Made by a program: the position numbers and the translations under genes
Notes under the pieces: generated by a model
The model's database searches: none
What the model was told of the DNA's origin: nothing
What the model saw: the letters and a program-made list of their open reading frames with translations, nothing else
Part shown: piece after piece, positions 1 through 8,329 of the stretch
How positions within the stretch are numbered: position 1 is the stretch's first letter
Layout of the letters: every line of letters begins with the position of its first letter
DNA from: Novosphingobium beihaiense
GTDB taxonomy: Bacteria > Pseudomonadota > Alphaproteobacteria > Sphingomonadales > Sphingomonadaceae
DNA length: 64,000 nt
Assembly: GCF_022832375.1 (NCBI RefSeq)
Contig: NZ_JALHLG010000003.1
Span: forward strand, 1-64,000
Direction of reading: 5' to 3'

Positions 1-148
1 GCCAGTTCCGAAGGTAATGGACGCCATTGCCGATCTCAACGCGCACAGCGAGCGCCCCCCTTCCCGCGATACCAAAACCGGGCGCTCCAAAGCAGGCCGG
101 GAGAGTCGCCGGAAATACCGTGCTGCAGAACGCACCGTAGAGCCTTGA
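1..148 (+). CDS. C-terminal end of an unidentified protein (truncated by window start)
   Basis: An open frame enters from the left edge (first full codon at base 2) and stops with TGA at 146-148. The tail is hydrophilic and rich in Arg, Lys and Ser, as in a disordered C-terminus. It lies 28 bp before the glycosyltransferase gene on the same strand, so it is probably the previous gene of the same surface-polysaccharide operon. Too little is present to name a family. The opposite strand is also open here, but that frame runs antisense through the next gene. Confidence 0.5.
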   Translation, partial: PVPKVMDAIADLNAHSERPPSRDTKTGRSKAGRESRRKYRAAERTVEP

Positions 149-176
149 TTAACCAACCGGGCGCTATGACGCGCGC

Positions 177-1214
177 ATGGCCAAGGTCATTTCCAAACCG
201 GATTCCACGCAGGTGCCGCGCATCGCGGTGATCGTTCCTGCCTATGGCGTTGCCCGCTGGCTGGGCGAAGCGCTCGATTCTCTTGTCGCCCAAGACTTCA
301 CCCAATGGGAGTGCGTGGTCATCGACGATGGCGCGCCGGACGATGTTGCGGGCGCCGTAGCGCCATACCTGAACGATTCCCGCATCCGCTTCATCAGCAC
401 AGCGAATTACGGCGTATCCGCGGCACGCAATACCGCGATCGCTGCCAGCAGCGCGCCGCTCATCGCTCTTCTCGACGGCGACGACCGGTTCTGCCCCCAC
501 TATCTGTCTACCATGGTGGGGCTTCTTGAAGGCGATCCCGATATCCGTCTTGCCACCTGCAATGCGCGTATATTCGGTGCGGTCCCCCGCGAACGGCTGT
601 GTTTCGAAGGCAAGCAGGGCTCCGGCGACGGTATGCGCGGCACTCTGGCCGACGTTCTGGACCGCAGCTTCGGCGTCTATATCGGCTCCACCTTTCGCCG
701 TGAGGACTTCGACAGCGCTGGCGGCTTCGATACCACGATGGCCCATGCGGAAGACTTCGACCTCTGGGTCCGCCTGATGCAGCTGGGCGGCCACGCCCGC
801 TATACAGACACACTGCTCGGCGAATACCGCGTGCGGCCCAATTCGGCCTCAGCCAGTTCCAACCGTATGCTGATCGGCAATATCAGGGTGTACGAGAAGG
901 CTCGCAGCACCTTGCCCGGCGATGCGCCCGAGCAGCCTTTGCTGCAGCGCCTGATCGCGGAAAGCGAGGATGATCTTGCCTTTGAACACGCAATAGACCG
1001 CGTGATCGAAGGCGATACGCGCAACGGCTTGGCCGAGCTGCAACGCGCGCGCTCCCGCGTGGAAGGCATGGTCTGGACGCTGTCATTCACGCTCTGGCGG
1101 ATTCTCCCCTCGCTCGCTCGCCCCATGCTGGCCTGGCGGCGCAAGGCGCACCGGCGTGGCAACCAGTCTGCCAGCATCATCGGCGCGTTGCTACCCAGGG
1201 CGTTCCATCCGTGA
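177..1214 (+). CDS. Family 2 glycosyltransferase
   Basis: This 345-residue protein has a GT-A fold of the GT2 type and probably transfers a nucleotide-activated sugar to a lipid-linked or polysaccharide acceptor at the inner face of the cytoplasmic membrane. Visible marks are the N-terminal strand IAVIVPAY near residue 17, the nucleotide-binding DDG at 50-52, the metal-binding LLDGDD at 98-103 and an acidic AEDFDLW motif near 191. The C-terminal third is helical and not conserved. Its stop overlaps the start of the flippase gene by four bases, so the two are translationally coupled. Donor and acceptor sugars cannot be told from sequence. Confidence 0.88.
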   Translation: MAKVISKPDSTQVPRIAVIVPAYGVARWLGEALDSLVAQDFTQWECVVIDDGAPDDVAGAVAPYLNDSRIRFISTANYGVSAARNTAIAASSAPLIALLDGDDRFCPHYLSTMVGLLEGDPDIRLATCNARIFGAVPRERLCFEGKQGSGDGMRGTLADVLDRSFGVYIGSTFRREDFDSAGGFDTTMAHAEDFDLWVRLMQLGGHARYTDTLLGEYRVRPNSASASSNRMLIGNIRVYEKARSTLPGDAPEQPLLQRLIAESEDDLAFEHAIDRVIEGDTRNGLAELQRARSRVEGMVWTLSFTLWRILPSLARPMLAWRRKAHRRGNQSASIIGALLPRAFHP

Positions 1215-2677
1215 CAGGTGCCACGGAAGCAAAGCCTGCAGGGCCGACTCTGCGCGAACAGGTGCGAAGTGCGGTCATCTGGCGTTCCGGGACGCAAGTC
1301 TTCGGCCAGATCATTTCCTGGCTTTCGACATTTCTGGTCATCCGGATCCTGTCGCCTTCCGATTATGGCCTGTTCGCCATGACTTCGGTCGTTCTGGGCC
1401 TGCTTGCACTGCTCAATGGCTATGGCCTTGCCAATGCCTATATCCAGCAGCGCGAAACCAGCGAACGGATGCTGCAGCAGCTTTTCGGCATGCTGATCGT
1501 CCTCAACGGCACGCTGGCCGCCATCCAGATCGCCGCCGCGCCTCTGGCCGCTGCCTATTACCGCCAGCCGATGGTTGCGGACATGCTGCGCGTGCAGGCG
1601 CTGATCTATCTTACCAATCCATTCCTGGCACTGGGCTATGCCATCCTGTCACGGGAAATGGACTTCCGGCGGCAGGCGCAGGTCAACATCGTTTCCGCCA
1701 TCATCGGCGCGTTCGCGGCACTGGGCGGCGCGCTTGCGGGTTTGGGAACCTGGACGCTGGTGCTGGCGCCGATCGTGCTGTTCGCCACCCGCGCCGCCGG
1801 CATGGCCTTCGTGGCCAAGGCATTCGTAAAGCCCAGCTTCAATTTCAGCGGTGTGCGGCACATCGCCGGTTACGGCGGCATGATGACCGTCTCCAGCATG
1901 TTCTGGTTCGTTCAGACTCAGGCGGACGTGGTCATCGCCGGGCGCGCCTTCTCCCCGCATGAGCTTGGCATTTACACGACCTCGCTGTTCCTGGCGCAGA
2001 TTTTCGTCACCAAAGTAGTGCCGCCGCTCAACGAAGTGGCCTTTTCCGTCTATGCCCGGGTACAGAACGACCGGGCGGCGCTGGCCGCCGGTTTCGTCGC
2101 ATCGACGCGGGTCATCATGCTGCTGACCTTCCCCTTCTGCCTGGGCCTTGCCGTGACGGCGGAACCGCTCGTCGAAGTCGTGCTGGGCAGCAAGTGGCTG
2201 GAAGCAGCCCCCGTCGTGCGGCTTCTCGCGATGGCCATGCCGTTCATGACGCTGCATGTACTGCTGGCCCCTGCAACCAATGCAGTAGGCAGACCGGGCC
2301 TTGCCACGCGCACGACAGCGCTTGGCGCAGTGGTGATGCCAACTGCATTCCTGATTGGCGTTCAGTTTGGAAGTACCGGGATCGCGGCCGCCTGGCTTGC
2401 CGCCTATCCGCTGCTGGCCATTTGTGCGCTTGCCTGGTCCCTGCCCGCGATTGACGTCGATTTCCGGGCGCTGGCAAAGGCCCTCGCCGCGCCATTTACC
2501 GCAGCCGTTGCCATGGCCCTGGCCGTGGTGGTGCTGGACCATGCCCTTGGAGCCATTGCCCCGGTCCTTCGCCTGGCCTTGCTCGTCGCGGCGGGAGCGG
2601 CCGTCTACGGGCTTTGGCTGTTCAGCTTTGCCCGCGAGGCGGTCTACGAGATGATAGCTTTTATTCGCCGCCGTTAA
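1211..2677 (+). CDS. Lipopolysaccharide/polysaccharide flippase (MOP superfamily, Wzx-like)
   Basis: The product is a 488-residue polytopic membrane protein with about 12-14 hydrophobic segments and the polysaccharide-transporter N-terminus (short basic head, then FGQIISWLSTFLVIRIL). The family moves undecaprenyl-linked oligosaccharides across the inner membrane. Translation starts at a GTG that overlaps the glycosyltransferase stop (GTGA), so it belongs to the same transcript. With its neighbours it points to capsule, exopolysaccharide or O-antigen assembly. Close alternatives within the superfamily are lipid II flippases, but the pairing with a GT2 enzyme favours polysaccharide export. Confidence 0.85.
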   Translation: MTGATEAKPAGPTLREQVRSAVIWRSGTQVFGQIISWLSTFLVIRILSPSDYGLFAMTSVVLGLLALLNGYGLANAYIQQRETSERMLQQLFGMLIVLNGTLAAIQIAAAPLAAAYYRQPMVADMLRVQALIYLTNPFLALGYAILSREMDFRRQAQVNIVSAIIGAFAALGGALAGLGTWTLVLAPIVLFATRAAGMAFVAKAFVKPSFNFSGVRHIAGYGGMMTVSSMFWFVQTQADVVIAGRAFSPHELGIYTTSLFLAQIFVTKVVPPLNEVAFSVYARVQNDRAALAAGFVASTRVIMLLTFPFCLGLAVTAEPLVEVVLGSKWLEAAPVVRLLAMAMPFMTLHVLLAPATNAVGRPGLATRTTALGAVVMPTAFLIGVQFGSTGIAAAWLAAYPLLAICALAWSLPAIDVDFRALAKALAAPFTAAVAMALAVVVLDHALGAIAPVLRLALLVAAGAAVYGLWLFSFAREAVYEMIAFIRRR

Positions 2678-2702
2678 ACGTCGGGCTTCTCCTGCGCCGT
2701 GA

Positions 2703-3620
2703 TCAGCCTTTCAGTGCGGCGATCGCCTGCCTTGTGGCGGCATCGTAGTACCCGCCGTGAAACCGGTAGGTTCCCACGAAGTGGACGAAGTTCACACCGG
2801 GCGGCGGAGCTTCGTTCCAGAAATTCATGTAGCGGGCATAGGGCAGCAGAACCGGCTCGTTTTCCGCCGAGATAATCACGTTGGACATGACCTGTTCGGT
2901 CCCCCATTCCTGCCAGCGATCGCGGCCCAGCAAGGCAGAAGCCTCGCGCGAATAGGCATCGGCCACCGTGCGATCGAAACCGCCGGGCGCGAACCCCGCG
3001 AAACCGGCGCATCCGCGCACATAGCGGCGCGGATGCGGCAGTCCGGCGCCGATCCGGTCCAGAGACGTTTCGGCCAGAAGCTGGACATGCGCCGAAGGAT
3101 CGAGCGCGGCAAGATCCCCGGCATAGTCTTCCACCGGCAGCAAGGCCGAGTCGATCCCGCCGCACAAAGTGAAATTGCGCCCCGCCGCGACGGCTTCAAT
3201 GACCTCGTCGACAGGACCGGCCGTAACGGTATCGGAATCCAGCTGGATCACGTAATTCTCGCGCCGCAGAGCCAGCAGCGTAAGCAGCCGTTCCCAGCAC
3301 CCTCCCCTTGGGCAGTCGCCGGGATCGACATCCCCGATCGCATATATCTGCGGCTTGCCGAGATGGGCATCCAACACGGCCTTGTCCGCCGCCGTCAGCG
3401 TGCCGTCGTCAAGGATCGCGAAACGGCCTCGATCCAGCCGCGCATGAAGCGACTTTGCCGCCACGAGATAGGGCAGCAGCACTCTGGTGCCGATCATCGA
3501 GAAGATCACCACCCCATCGTCACGCGGCCGGGCCGGGGGCGTGTCCAGGATTCCCCTGGCCACGCGCCTGTGGCGCGCCTCGCGCATCTTGTGCTGCACA
3601 CGGTCTATCAGCGTTACCAT
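2703..3620 (-). CDS. Putative glycosyltransferase with GT-A-like DxD motif
   Basis: A 305-residue soluble protein without signal peptide. It has a Rossmann-like start (VVIFSMIG near residue 37), an acidic ILDDGTLT segment near 90, and a QLDSDTV motif near 146 that matches the metal-binding DxD of GT-A enzymes. A His- and aromatic-rich C-terminus (HFVGTYRFHGG) follows. It converges with the flippase gene (25 bp apart), so it is a separate unit, but its content fits the surface polysaccharide neighbourhood. The glycosyltransferase call rests on motifs; family and substrate are not resolved. Confidence 0.6.
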   Translation of the reverse strand: MVTLIDRVQHKMREARHRRVARGILDTPPARPRDDGVVIFSMIGTRVLLPYLVAAKSLHARLDRGRFAILDDGTLTAADKAVLDAHLGKPQIYAIGDVDPGDCPRGGCWERLLTLLALRRENYVIQLDSDTVTAGPVDEVIEAVAAGRNFTLCGGIDSALLPVEDYAGDLAALDPSAHVQLLAETSLDRIGAGLPHPRRYVRGCAGFAGFAPGGFDRTVADAYSREASALLGRDRWQEWGTEQVMSNVIISAENEPVLLPYARYMNFWNEAPPPGVNFVHFVGTYRFHGGYYDAATRQAIAALKG

Positions 3621-3769
3621 TGCCGTCAGGGCCTAGCAGCGGAGCGTTAAGCAAACGCCAATCCCGCGTTCTGTTTCCCAGCCCGAAATCGCGGCAACCT
3701 TTGCCCGAAAGCCGGTTTTGTGGCATAATTGCGGCAGGGCAGGTAACTTGCCCAAGGAGAGGTACACAT

Positions 3770-4660
3770 ATGGAAGCGGTTACGCTTGCCTTGGCGCTGA
3801 CGGCCGCCGCCCCGGTAATTCTGGGCGCGTCTCCCACGCCGCTGACGATGCCCGACGATGCCGAAACCATGCAGAGCGAAGTGGACCCGCACGATCGCAT
3901 GACCGTCAACGTCGCGCTGGAGGGAACCGGCCCCTACCGGTTCCTGATCGACACCGGATCGCAACGCACCGTGGTTTCGACGGCGCTGGCAGGAAGCCTT
4001 GGCCTGCTGCCGGGCCCGCAAGTGCGCATCGTGAGCATGGCGGGCGAAGACCATGTCGGCACCGCCCATGTCGAAACGCTGGGCTTCGGGCGTCAGGAAC
4101 TTTACGGGCTCGTCGTGCCGCTGCTGGAAGATCAGCATATGGGGGCAGACGGTATTCTCGGCACGGACAGCCTGCAGGACCAGCGGGTGCTGCTGGACTT
4201 TACCAAGAACACGATCGCCATTGGCGGCGCACGCGAACTAGGCGGGCGCCGAGGGTACGAAATCGTCGTGCGCGCCCGCGAACGGTCGGGGCGCCTGATC
4301 ATGACCAATGCCATGATCGACGGCATCCGGGTCGATGTCATCATCGATACCGGGGCCAGCACCACGGTCGGCAACTTGGCCTTGCAGCAGGCCATGCGCA
4401 AACACACGCAGGGATTTGCCACCCTGTCGAGCGTGACCGGCCAGGAACTGACCGCGCAAATCGGTATCGCGCGCAGGCTCGAAGTCCGCAACCTGGCGAT
4501 CATCAATGTCGCCATTGCCTATGCCGATGCCCCGGCTTTTCGCGAACTGGGCCTGCGCAAGCGGCCCGCGATCTTCCTCGGCATGCGCGAACTGCGCGCT
4601 TTCAAGCGCGTGGCCATCGACTTTTCCTCGCACAAGATCCTGTTCGATCTGCCTGGCTGA
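3770..4660 (+). CDS. Exported retropepsin-like aspartic protease family protein
   Basis: Start chosen at ATG 3770, preceded by AAGGAGAGG at a good distance; the frame is open further upstream but without a signal. The 296-residue product opens with a hydrophobic Ala-rich stretch that looks like a signal peptide. Two aspartyl-protease-like repeats follow, with the active-site patterns FLIDTGSQ near residue 60 and IIDTGAST near 192. Retropepsins are normally dimers of one DTG domain, so this tandem layout may form a pseudo-dimer in one chain, as in pepsins. Likely periplasmic. Substrate unknown. Confidence 0.75.
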   Translation: MEAVTLALALTAAAPVILGASPTPLTMPDDAETMQSEVDPHDRMTVNVALEGTGPYRFLIDTGSQRTVVSTALAGSLGLLPGPQVRIVSMAGEDHVGTAHVETLGFGRQELYGLVVPLLEDQHMGADGILGTDSLQDQRVLLDFTKNTIAIGGARELGGRRGYEIVVRARERSGRLIMTNAMIDGIRVDVIIDTGASTTVGNLALQQAMRKHTQGFATLSSVTGQELTAQIGIARRLEVRNLAIINVAIAYADAPAFRELGLRKRPAIFLGMRELRAFKRVAIDFSSHKILFDLPG

Positions 4661-4719
4661 TGCCGCTTTCAATGGCGTCCGGCGATTGCTTCGGGCGGCA
4701 GATTCCCTAAATAACGGGG

Positions 4720-6540
4720 ATGCCGCCCGACACTGCTGTTCACGATCCCCATGCCCGCCATGATGGCTGGCGCACGCTGCTGCGTTTCCTGCCCTACCTC
4801 TGGCCGAACGATAACAAGGCCCTGCGCTGGCGGATCGTGGCCGCCTGCCTGCTGATTCTCGCCTCGACCGGCACCCAGCTGATCCTGCCCTACCTGCTCA
4901 AGTGGGCCGTCGATGCCATGGGGGCTACAGGCCCCAAGCTGCTGCAGCTCGCGATGTGGACGGTGCTCGGCTATGCCGCCGGGCGCTTCGCGCAGACGGC
5001 GTTCAACAACTTGCGCAATATCGTCTTCGAACGCGTGGGGCAGGATGCGACGCGTGCGCTGGCCGAGAATGTCTTTGCGCAGCTTCACCGCCTGTCGCTG
5101 CGCTTTCACCTCGCCCGGCGCACCGGCGAAGTCACCAAGACGATCGAGCGCGGGACCAAAAGCATCGACACGATGCTCTACTTCATGCTGTTCAACATCG
5201 CCCCCACCGTGCTGCAACTCGCGATAGTCGCGGTGATCTTCTATCTCAATTTCGGCATCGGCCTTGTCGCCGCCACCACAGTGGCCATCGCCGCCTATAT
5301 CTGGGTGACGCGCACGATCACCGAATGGCGCACGAAGCTGCGCGAGCAGATGAACCGGCTCGACGGGCAGGCGCTCGCCCGCGCGGTCGATTCGCTGCTG
5401 AATTACGAGACGGTAAAGTACTTCTCCGCCGAAGCGCGCGAGGAAGAGCGCTACGCCCAGGCCACCCGCGCCTATGCCGCCGCCGCGGTGAAGAGCGAGA
5501 ACTCGCTGGGCCTGCTCAACATCGCGCAGGCCGTGGTGGTGAACTTGCTCATGGCCTTCGCGCTCGCCTGGACGGTGTGGGGCTGGTATCAGGGCAAATA
5601 TACGGCGGGTCAGCTCGTGTTCGTGCAAACCTACCTGACACAGCTCTTCCGCCCGCTCGACATGCTCGGCATGGTCTATCGCACGATCCGGCAAGGCCTG
5701 ATCGACATGGCCGAGATGTTCCGCCTGCTCGATACCGAAGTGGAAGTGCCGGACCGGCCGAACGCCCCTGCCCTCATCATCCGCAAGCCCTCCGTGATTT
5801 TCGACAATGTCGTGTTTGGGTACGAGCAGGACCGCACGATCCTGCACGGCCTCTCCTTCGAAGTGCCCGCAGGCAAAAACTACGCCGTGGTGGGCCCATC
5901 GGGGGCGGGCAAGTCCACGCTCGCCCGGCTGCTGTTCCGCTTCTACGATCCGCAAGCCGGGCGCATCCTGATCGACGGGCAGGACATCCGCCATGTGACG
6001 CAGGCGAGCCTGCGTGCGGCGATCGGTATCGTCCCGCAGGATTCGGTGCTGTTCAATGACACCATCGGCTACAACATCGGCTATGGCCGGGGCGATGCCA
6101 CGCAGGCCGAGATCGAGGCCGCCGCGCAAGGCGCTGCGCTGATGGGGCTGATCTGCCGGCTGCCCAAGCGTTTCGACACCGAAGTGGGCGAGCGCGGCCT
6201 CAAGCTTTCGGGCGGCGAGAAGCAGCGCGTGGCGATTGCCCGCACGCTGGTGAAGAACCCGCCAATCCTGCTGCTCGACGAAGCGACCAGTGCGCTCGAC
6301 ACCCGCACCGAGCAGGAGATTCTCGCCACCTTGAACCGCGTGGCCGAACACCGCACCTCGATCTCGATCGCGCACCGGCTTTCGACCATTGCCGATGCGG
6401 ACCGGATTCTCGTGCTCAATGAAGGGACGCTGGCGGAAAGCGGCAGCCACGCAGACCTGCTGCGCCAGGGCGGCCTTTATGCGGAAATGTGGGCCCGGCA
6501 GGCCGCCGAGGCAGAAGCCCTGCACGAAGCGGCGGAATAA
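4720..6540 (+). CDS. ABC transporter, fused permease-ATPase, Atm1/HMT1 type
   Basis: A 606-residue half-transporter: six-helix exporter domain (about 40-340) then an ATPase domain (about 365-590). The ATPase has Walker A GPSGAGKST, signature LSGGEKQRVA, Walker B ILLLDEATSALD and the H-loop ISIAHRLST. The wording of the membrane domain (NLRNIVFERVGQ, RFHLARRTGEVTK, ETVKYF) is that of the Atm1 class, which exports glutathione-linked metal or persulfide compounds from the cytoplasm and acts as a homodimer. It stands alone, 59 bp after the protease gene, and is followed by a long palindromic repeat. Confidence 0.9.
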   Translation: MPPDTAVHDPHARHDGWRTLLRFLPYLWPNDNKALRWRIVAACLLILASTGTQLILPYLLKWAVDAMGATGPKLLQLAMWTVLGYAAGRFAQTAFNNLRNIVFERVGQDATRALAENVFAQLHRLSLRFHLARRTGEVTKTIERGTKSIDTMLYFMLFNIAPTVLQLAIVAVIFYLNFGIGLVAATTVAIAAYIWVTRTITEWRTKLREQMNRLDGQALARAVDSLLNYETVKYFSAEAREEERYAQATRAYAAAAVKSENSLGLLNIAQAVVVNLLMAFALAWTVWGWYQGKYTAGQLVFVQTYLTQLFRPLDMLGMVYRTIRQGLIDMAEMFRLLDTEVEVPDRPNAPALIIRKPSVIFDNVVFGYEQDRTILHGLSFEVPAGKNYAVVGPSGAGKSTLARLLFRFYDPQAGRILIDGQDIRHVTQASLRAAIGIVPQDSVLFNDTIGYNIGYGRGDATQAEIEAAAQGAALMGLICRLPKRFDTEVGERGLKLSGGEKQRVAIARTLVKNPPILLLDEATSALDTRTEQEILATLNRVAEHRTSISIAHRLSTIADADRILVLNEGTLAESGSHADLLRQGGLYAEMWARQAAEAEALHEAAE

Positions 6541-6551
6541 CGCCGAACTGA

Positions 6552-6679
6552 TCCTCCCTGTTCCCGCAGGGAATGGGGAGGTGGCATTCACGCAGTGAAT
6601 GACGGAGGGGTTTTCTCCCCCTCCACCACCCGCTGCGCTGGCGGTCCCCCTCCCCATCCCCTTGCGGGGACAGGGAGGA
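6552..6679. repeat. 128-bp imperfect palindromic intergenic repeat (CCTCCCC type)
   Basis: The outer arms (6552-6586 and 6643-6679) are nearly exact inverted copies beginning TCCTCCCTG. A second inverted pair, GGAGGGG/CCCCCTCC, sits in the centre (6604-6623), and a small TTCAC/GTGAA hairpin lies in the left half. As RNA it would fold into one long branched hairpin after the ABC transporter gene. Repeats of this kind are scattered between genes in sphingomonad genomes. Confidence 0.75.
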
Positions 6680-6822
6680 TTCGGCCACTGCGCTTGCCCT
6701 TTTCCTCCCGATCAGGCATGGCCGCGCGCGAATTTGCTGCGGGTGCGAAGGCGCTCGCCTTCCCGAAATCGGCCGGGCCTGCTCTTTGCGCGTGGCGCGG
6801 CCCCTTGCGGCTGGACGACACT

Positions 6823-8310
6823 ATGCCTTTCTTCGCTAACTTCCGTCAGGACTGGCTCGGCAACGTGCGCGCCGATACCCTCGCCGGGATCGTCGTCGCC
6901 CTTGCCCTCATTCCCGAGGCTATCGGCTTCTCGATCATTGCCGGGGTCGATCCCGCGGTGGGCCTGTGGGCCTCGGTGGCGATTGCCATCATCATCTCGT
7001 TTACCGGCGGGCGCCCGGCGATGGTTTCCGCGGCAACGGCTTCCGTGGCCGTGCTCGTCGGCCCGCTGGTGCGTGAGCACGGGGTGGAATACCTCTTCGC
7101 CGCGACCATCCTGATGGGCGTGATCCAGATCGTTGCGGGCCTGCTGCGGCTCAACCTGCTGATGCAGTTCGTTTCGCGCTCGGTCATCACCGGCTTCGTC
7201 AACGCGCTCGCGATCCTGATCTTCATGGCGCAGCTGCCGCAGCTGACGGACGTCACCTGGCATACCTATGCCATGGTGCTCGGCGGCCTGGCGATCATCT
7301 ACCTGTTCCCGCGCGTGACGACGGCGGTGCCCTCCCCGCTGGTTTCGATCGTCGTGCTGTCGGCTATCTCAATCGGGATGGGCCTGCCGGTCCACACCGT
7401 GGCGGACATGGGCGATCTGCCCTCCGGCCTGCCCAGCTTCGCGCTGCCGCACGTACCGCTTACCTGGGAAACGCTGCGCATCATTGCCCCCACCGCCGGG
7501 GCCATGGCCGCCGTGGGCCTGCTCGAATCGCTGCTGACCGCCCAGATCGTCGACGACATGACCGACACCGATTCGTACAAGCGCTACGAGTGCCGGGGCC
7601 AGGGCATTGCCAATATCGTGGCCGCCCTGTTCGGCGGCATGGGCGGCTGCGCGATGATCGGCCAGTCGGTGATCAACGTCACCTCCGGCGGGCGCGGGCG
7701 TCTTTCGACCTTCGTGGCCGGGTTCTTCCTGTTCATCCTGCTGGCGATTCTGGGGCCCTGGGTCGGCCAGGTGCCGATGCCTTCGCTCGTTGCCGTTATG
7801 ATCATGGTTTCGATCGGCACGTTCTCGTGGAACTCGATTCCCAACTTGCGCCGCCATCCCTGGCAAAGCTCGGTGGTCATGCTCTCCACGGTCGTGGTGG
7901 TGGTCGCCACCAGCGACCTGTCGATGGGCGTCGGCGTGGGCGTGCTGCTCTCGGGCATCTTCTTCGCGCAGAAAGTGCAGCGCCTGTTCCGCGTCACCCG
8001 CGAAGTGAGCGAAGACGGGCAAACCGCGACGTACCGCGTCTCGGGCGAGATCTTCTTCGCTTCGGTCCACCGCTTCACCGAACAGATGCAGACCGAGAAG
8101 GAAACCGCCCCCAAGGTCACGATCGATATGACCCACGCCCACTTGTGGGACATTTCCTCGGTCGATGCGCTGGACAAGATCGTCGGCAAGCTCGCCAAGG
8201 GCGGCGCGGACGTGAAAGTGATCGGCTACAACGAAGCCAGCGCGGACATCGTCGACAAGTTCGCCCTCCACGACAAGACCGGCTTCGAACTCGGGACGGT
8301 GCCGCACTGA
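6823..8310 (+). CDS. SulP family anion permease with STAS domain
   Basis: Start taken at ATG 6823, which gives the normal SulP N-terminus ([11 protein letters not shown], then [18 protein letters not shown]). The open frame upstream of it runs through the palindromic repeat and is not expected to be translated. The 495-residue product has 10-12 membrane segments (about 15-385) and a C-terminal cytoplasmic STAS domain (about 410-490). SulP proteins carry sulfate, bicarbonate or related anions; the substrate cannot be read from sequence, and no carbonic anhydrase or sulfate gene lies beside it. Confidence 0.9.
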   Translation: MPFFANFRQDWLGNVRADTLAGIVVALALIPEAIGFSIIAGVDPAVGLWASVAIAIIISFTGGRPAMVSAATASVAVLVGPLVREHGVEYLFAATILMGVIQIVAGLLRLNLLMQFVSRSVITGFVNALAILIFMAQLPQLTDVTWHTYAMVLGGLAIIYLFPRVTTAVPSPLVSIVVLSAISIGMGLPVHTVADMGDLPSGLPSFALPHVPLTWETLRIIAPTAGAMAAVGLLESLLTAQIVDDMTDTDSYKRYECRGQGIANIVAALFGGMGGCAMIGQSVINVTSGGRGRLSTFVAGFFLFILLAILGPWVGQVPMPSLVAVMIMVSIGTFSWNSIPNLRRHPWQSSVVMLSTVVVVVATSDLSMGVGVGVLLSGIFFAQKVQRLFRVTREVSEDGQTATYRVSGEIFFASVHRFTEQMQTEKETAPKVTIDMTHAHLWDISSVDALDKIVGKLAKGGADVKVIGYNEASADIVDKFALHDKTGFELGTVPH

Positions 8311-8329
8311 GCGGCACCGGACCCGGAAA

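Noticed and set aside
6539..6564. AACG-N17-GTTCC, an EcfG-type promoter pattern on the minus strand
   Set aside because: It would fire antisense into the ABC transporter end and overlaps the palindromic repeat; no gene or RNA follows. Chance match.
4669..6657. A 662-codon minus-strand open frame opposite the ABC transporter
   Set aside because: Shadow frame of a high-GC gene: His/Arg/Gln-rich, no domain, no ribosome binding site. The same applies to long plus-strand frames opposite fusA (36402-38618), PhoX (48928-51795) and the M49-like peptidase (8483-11401).
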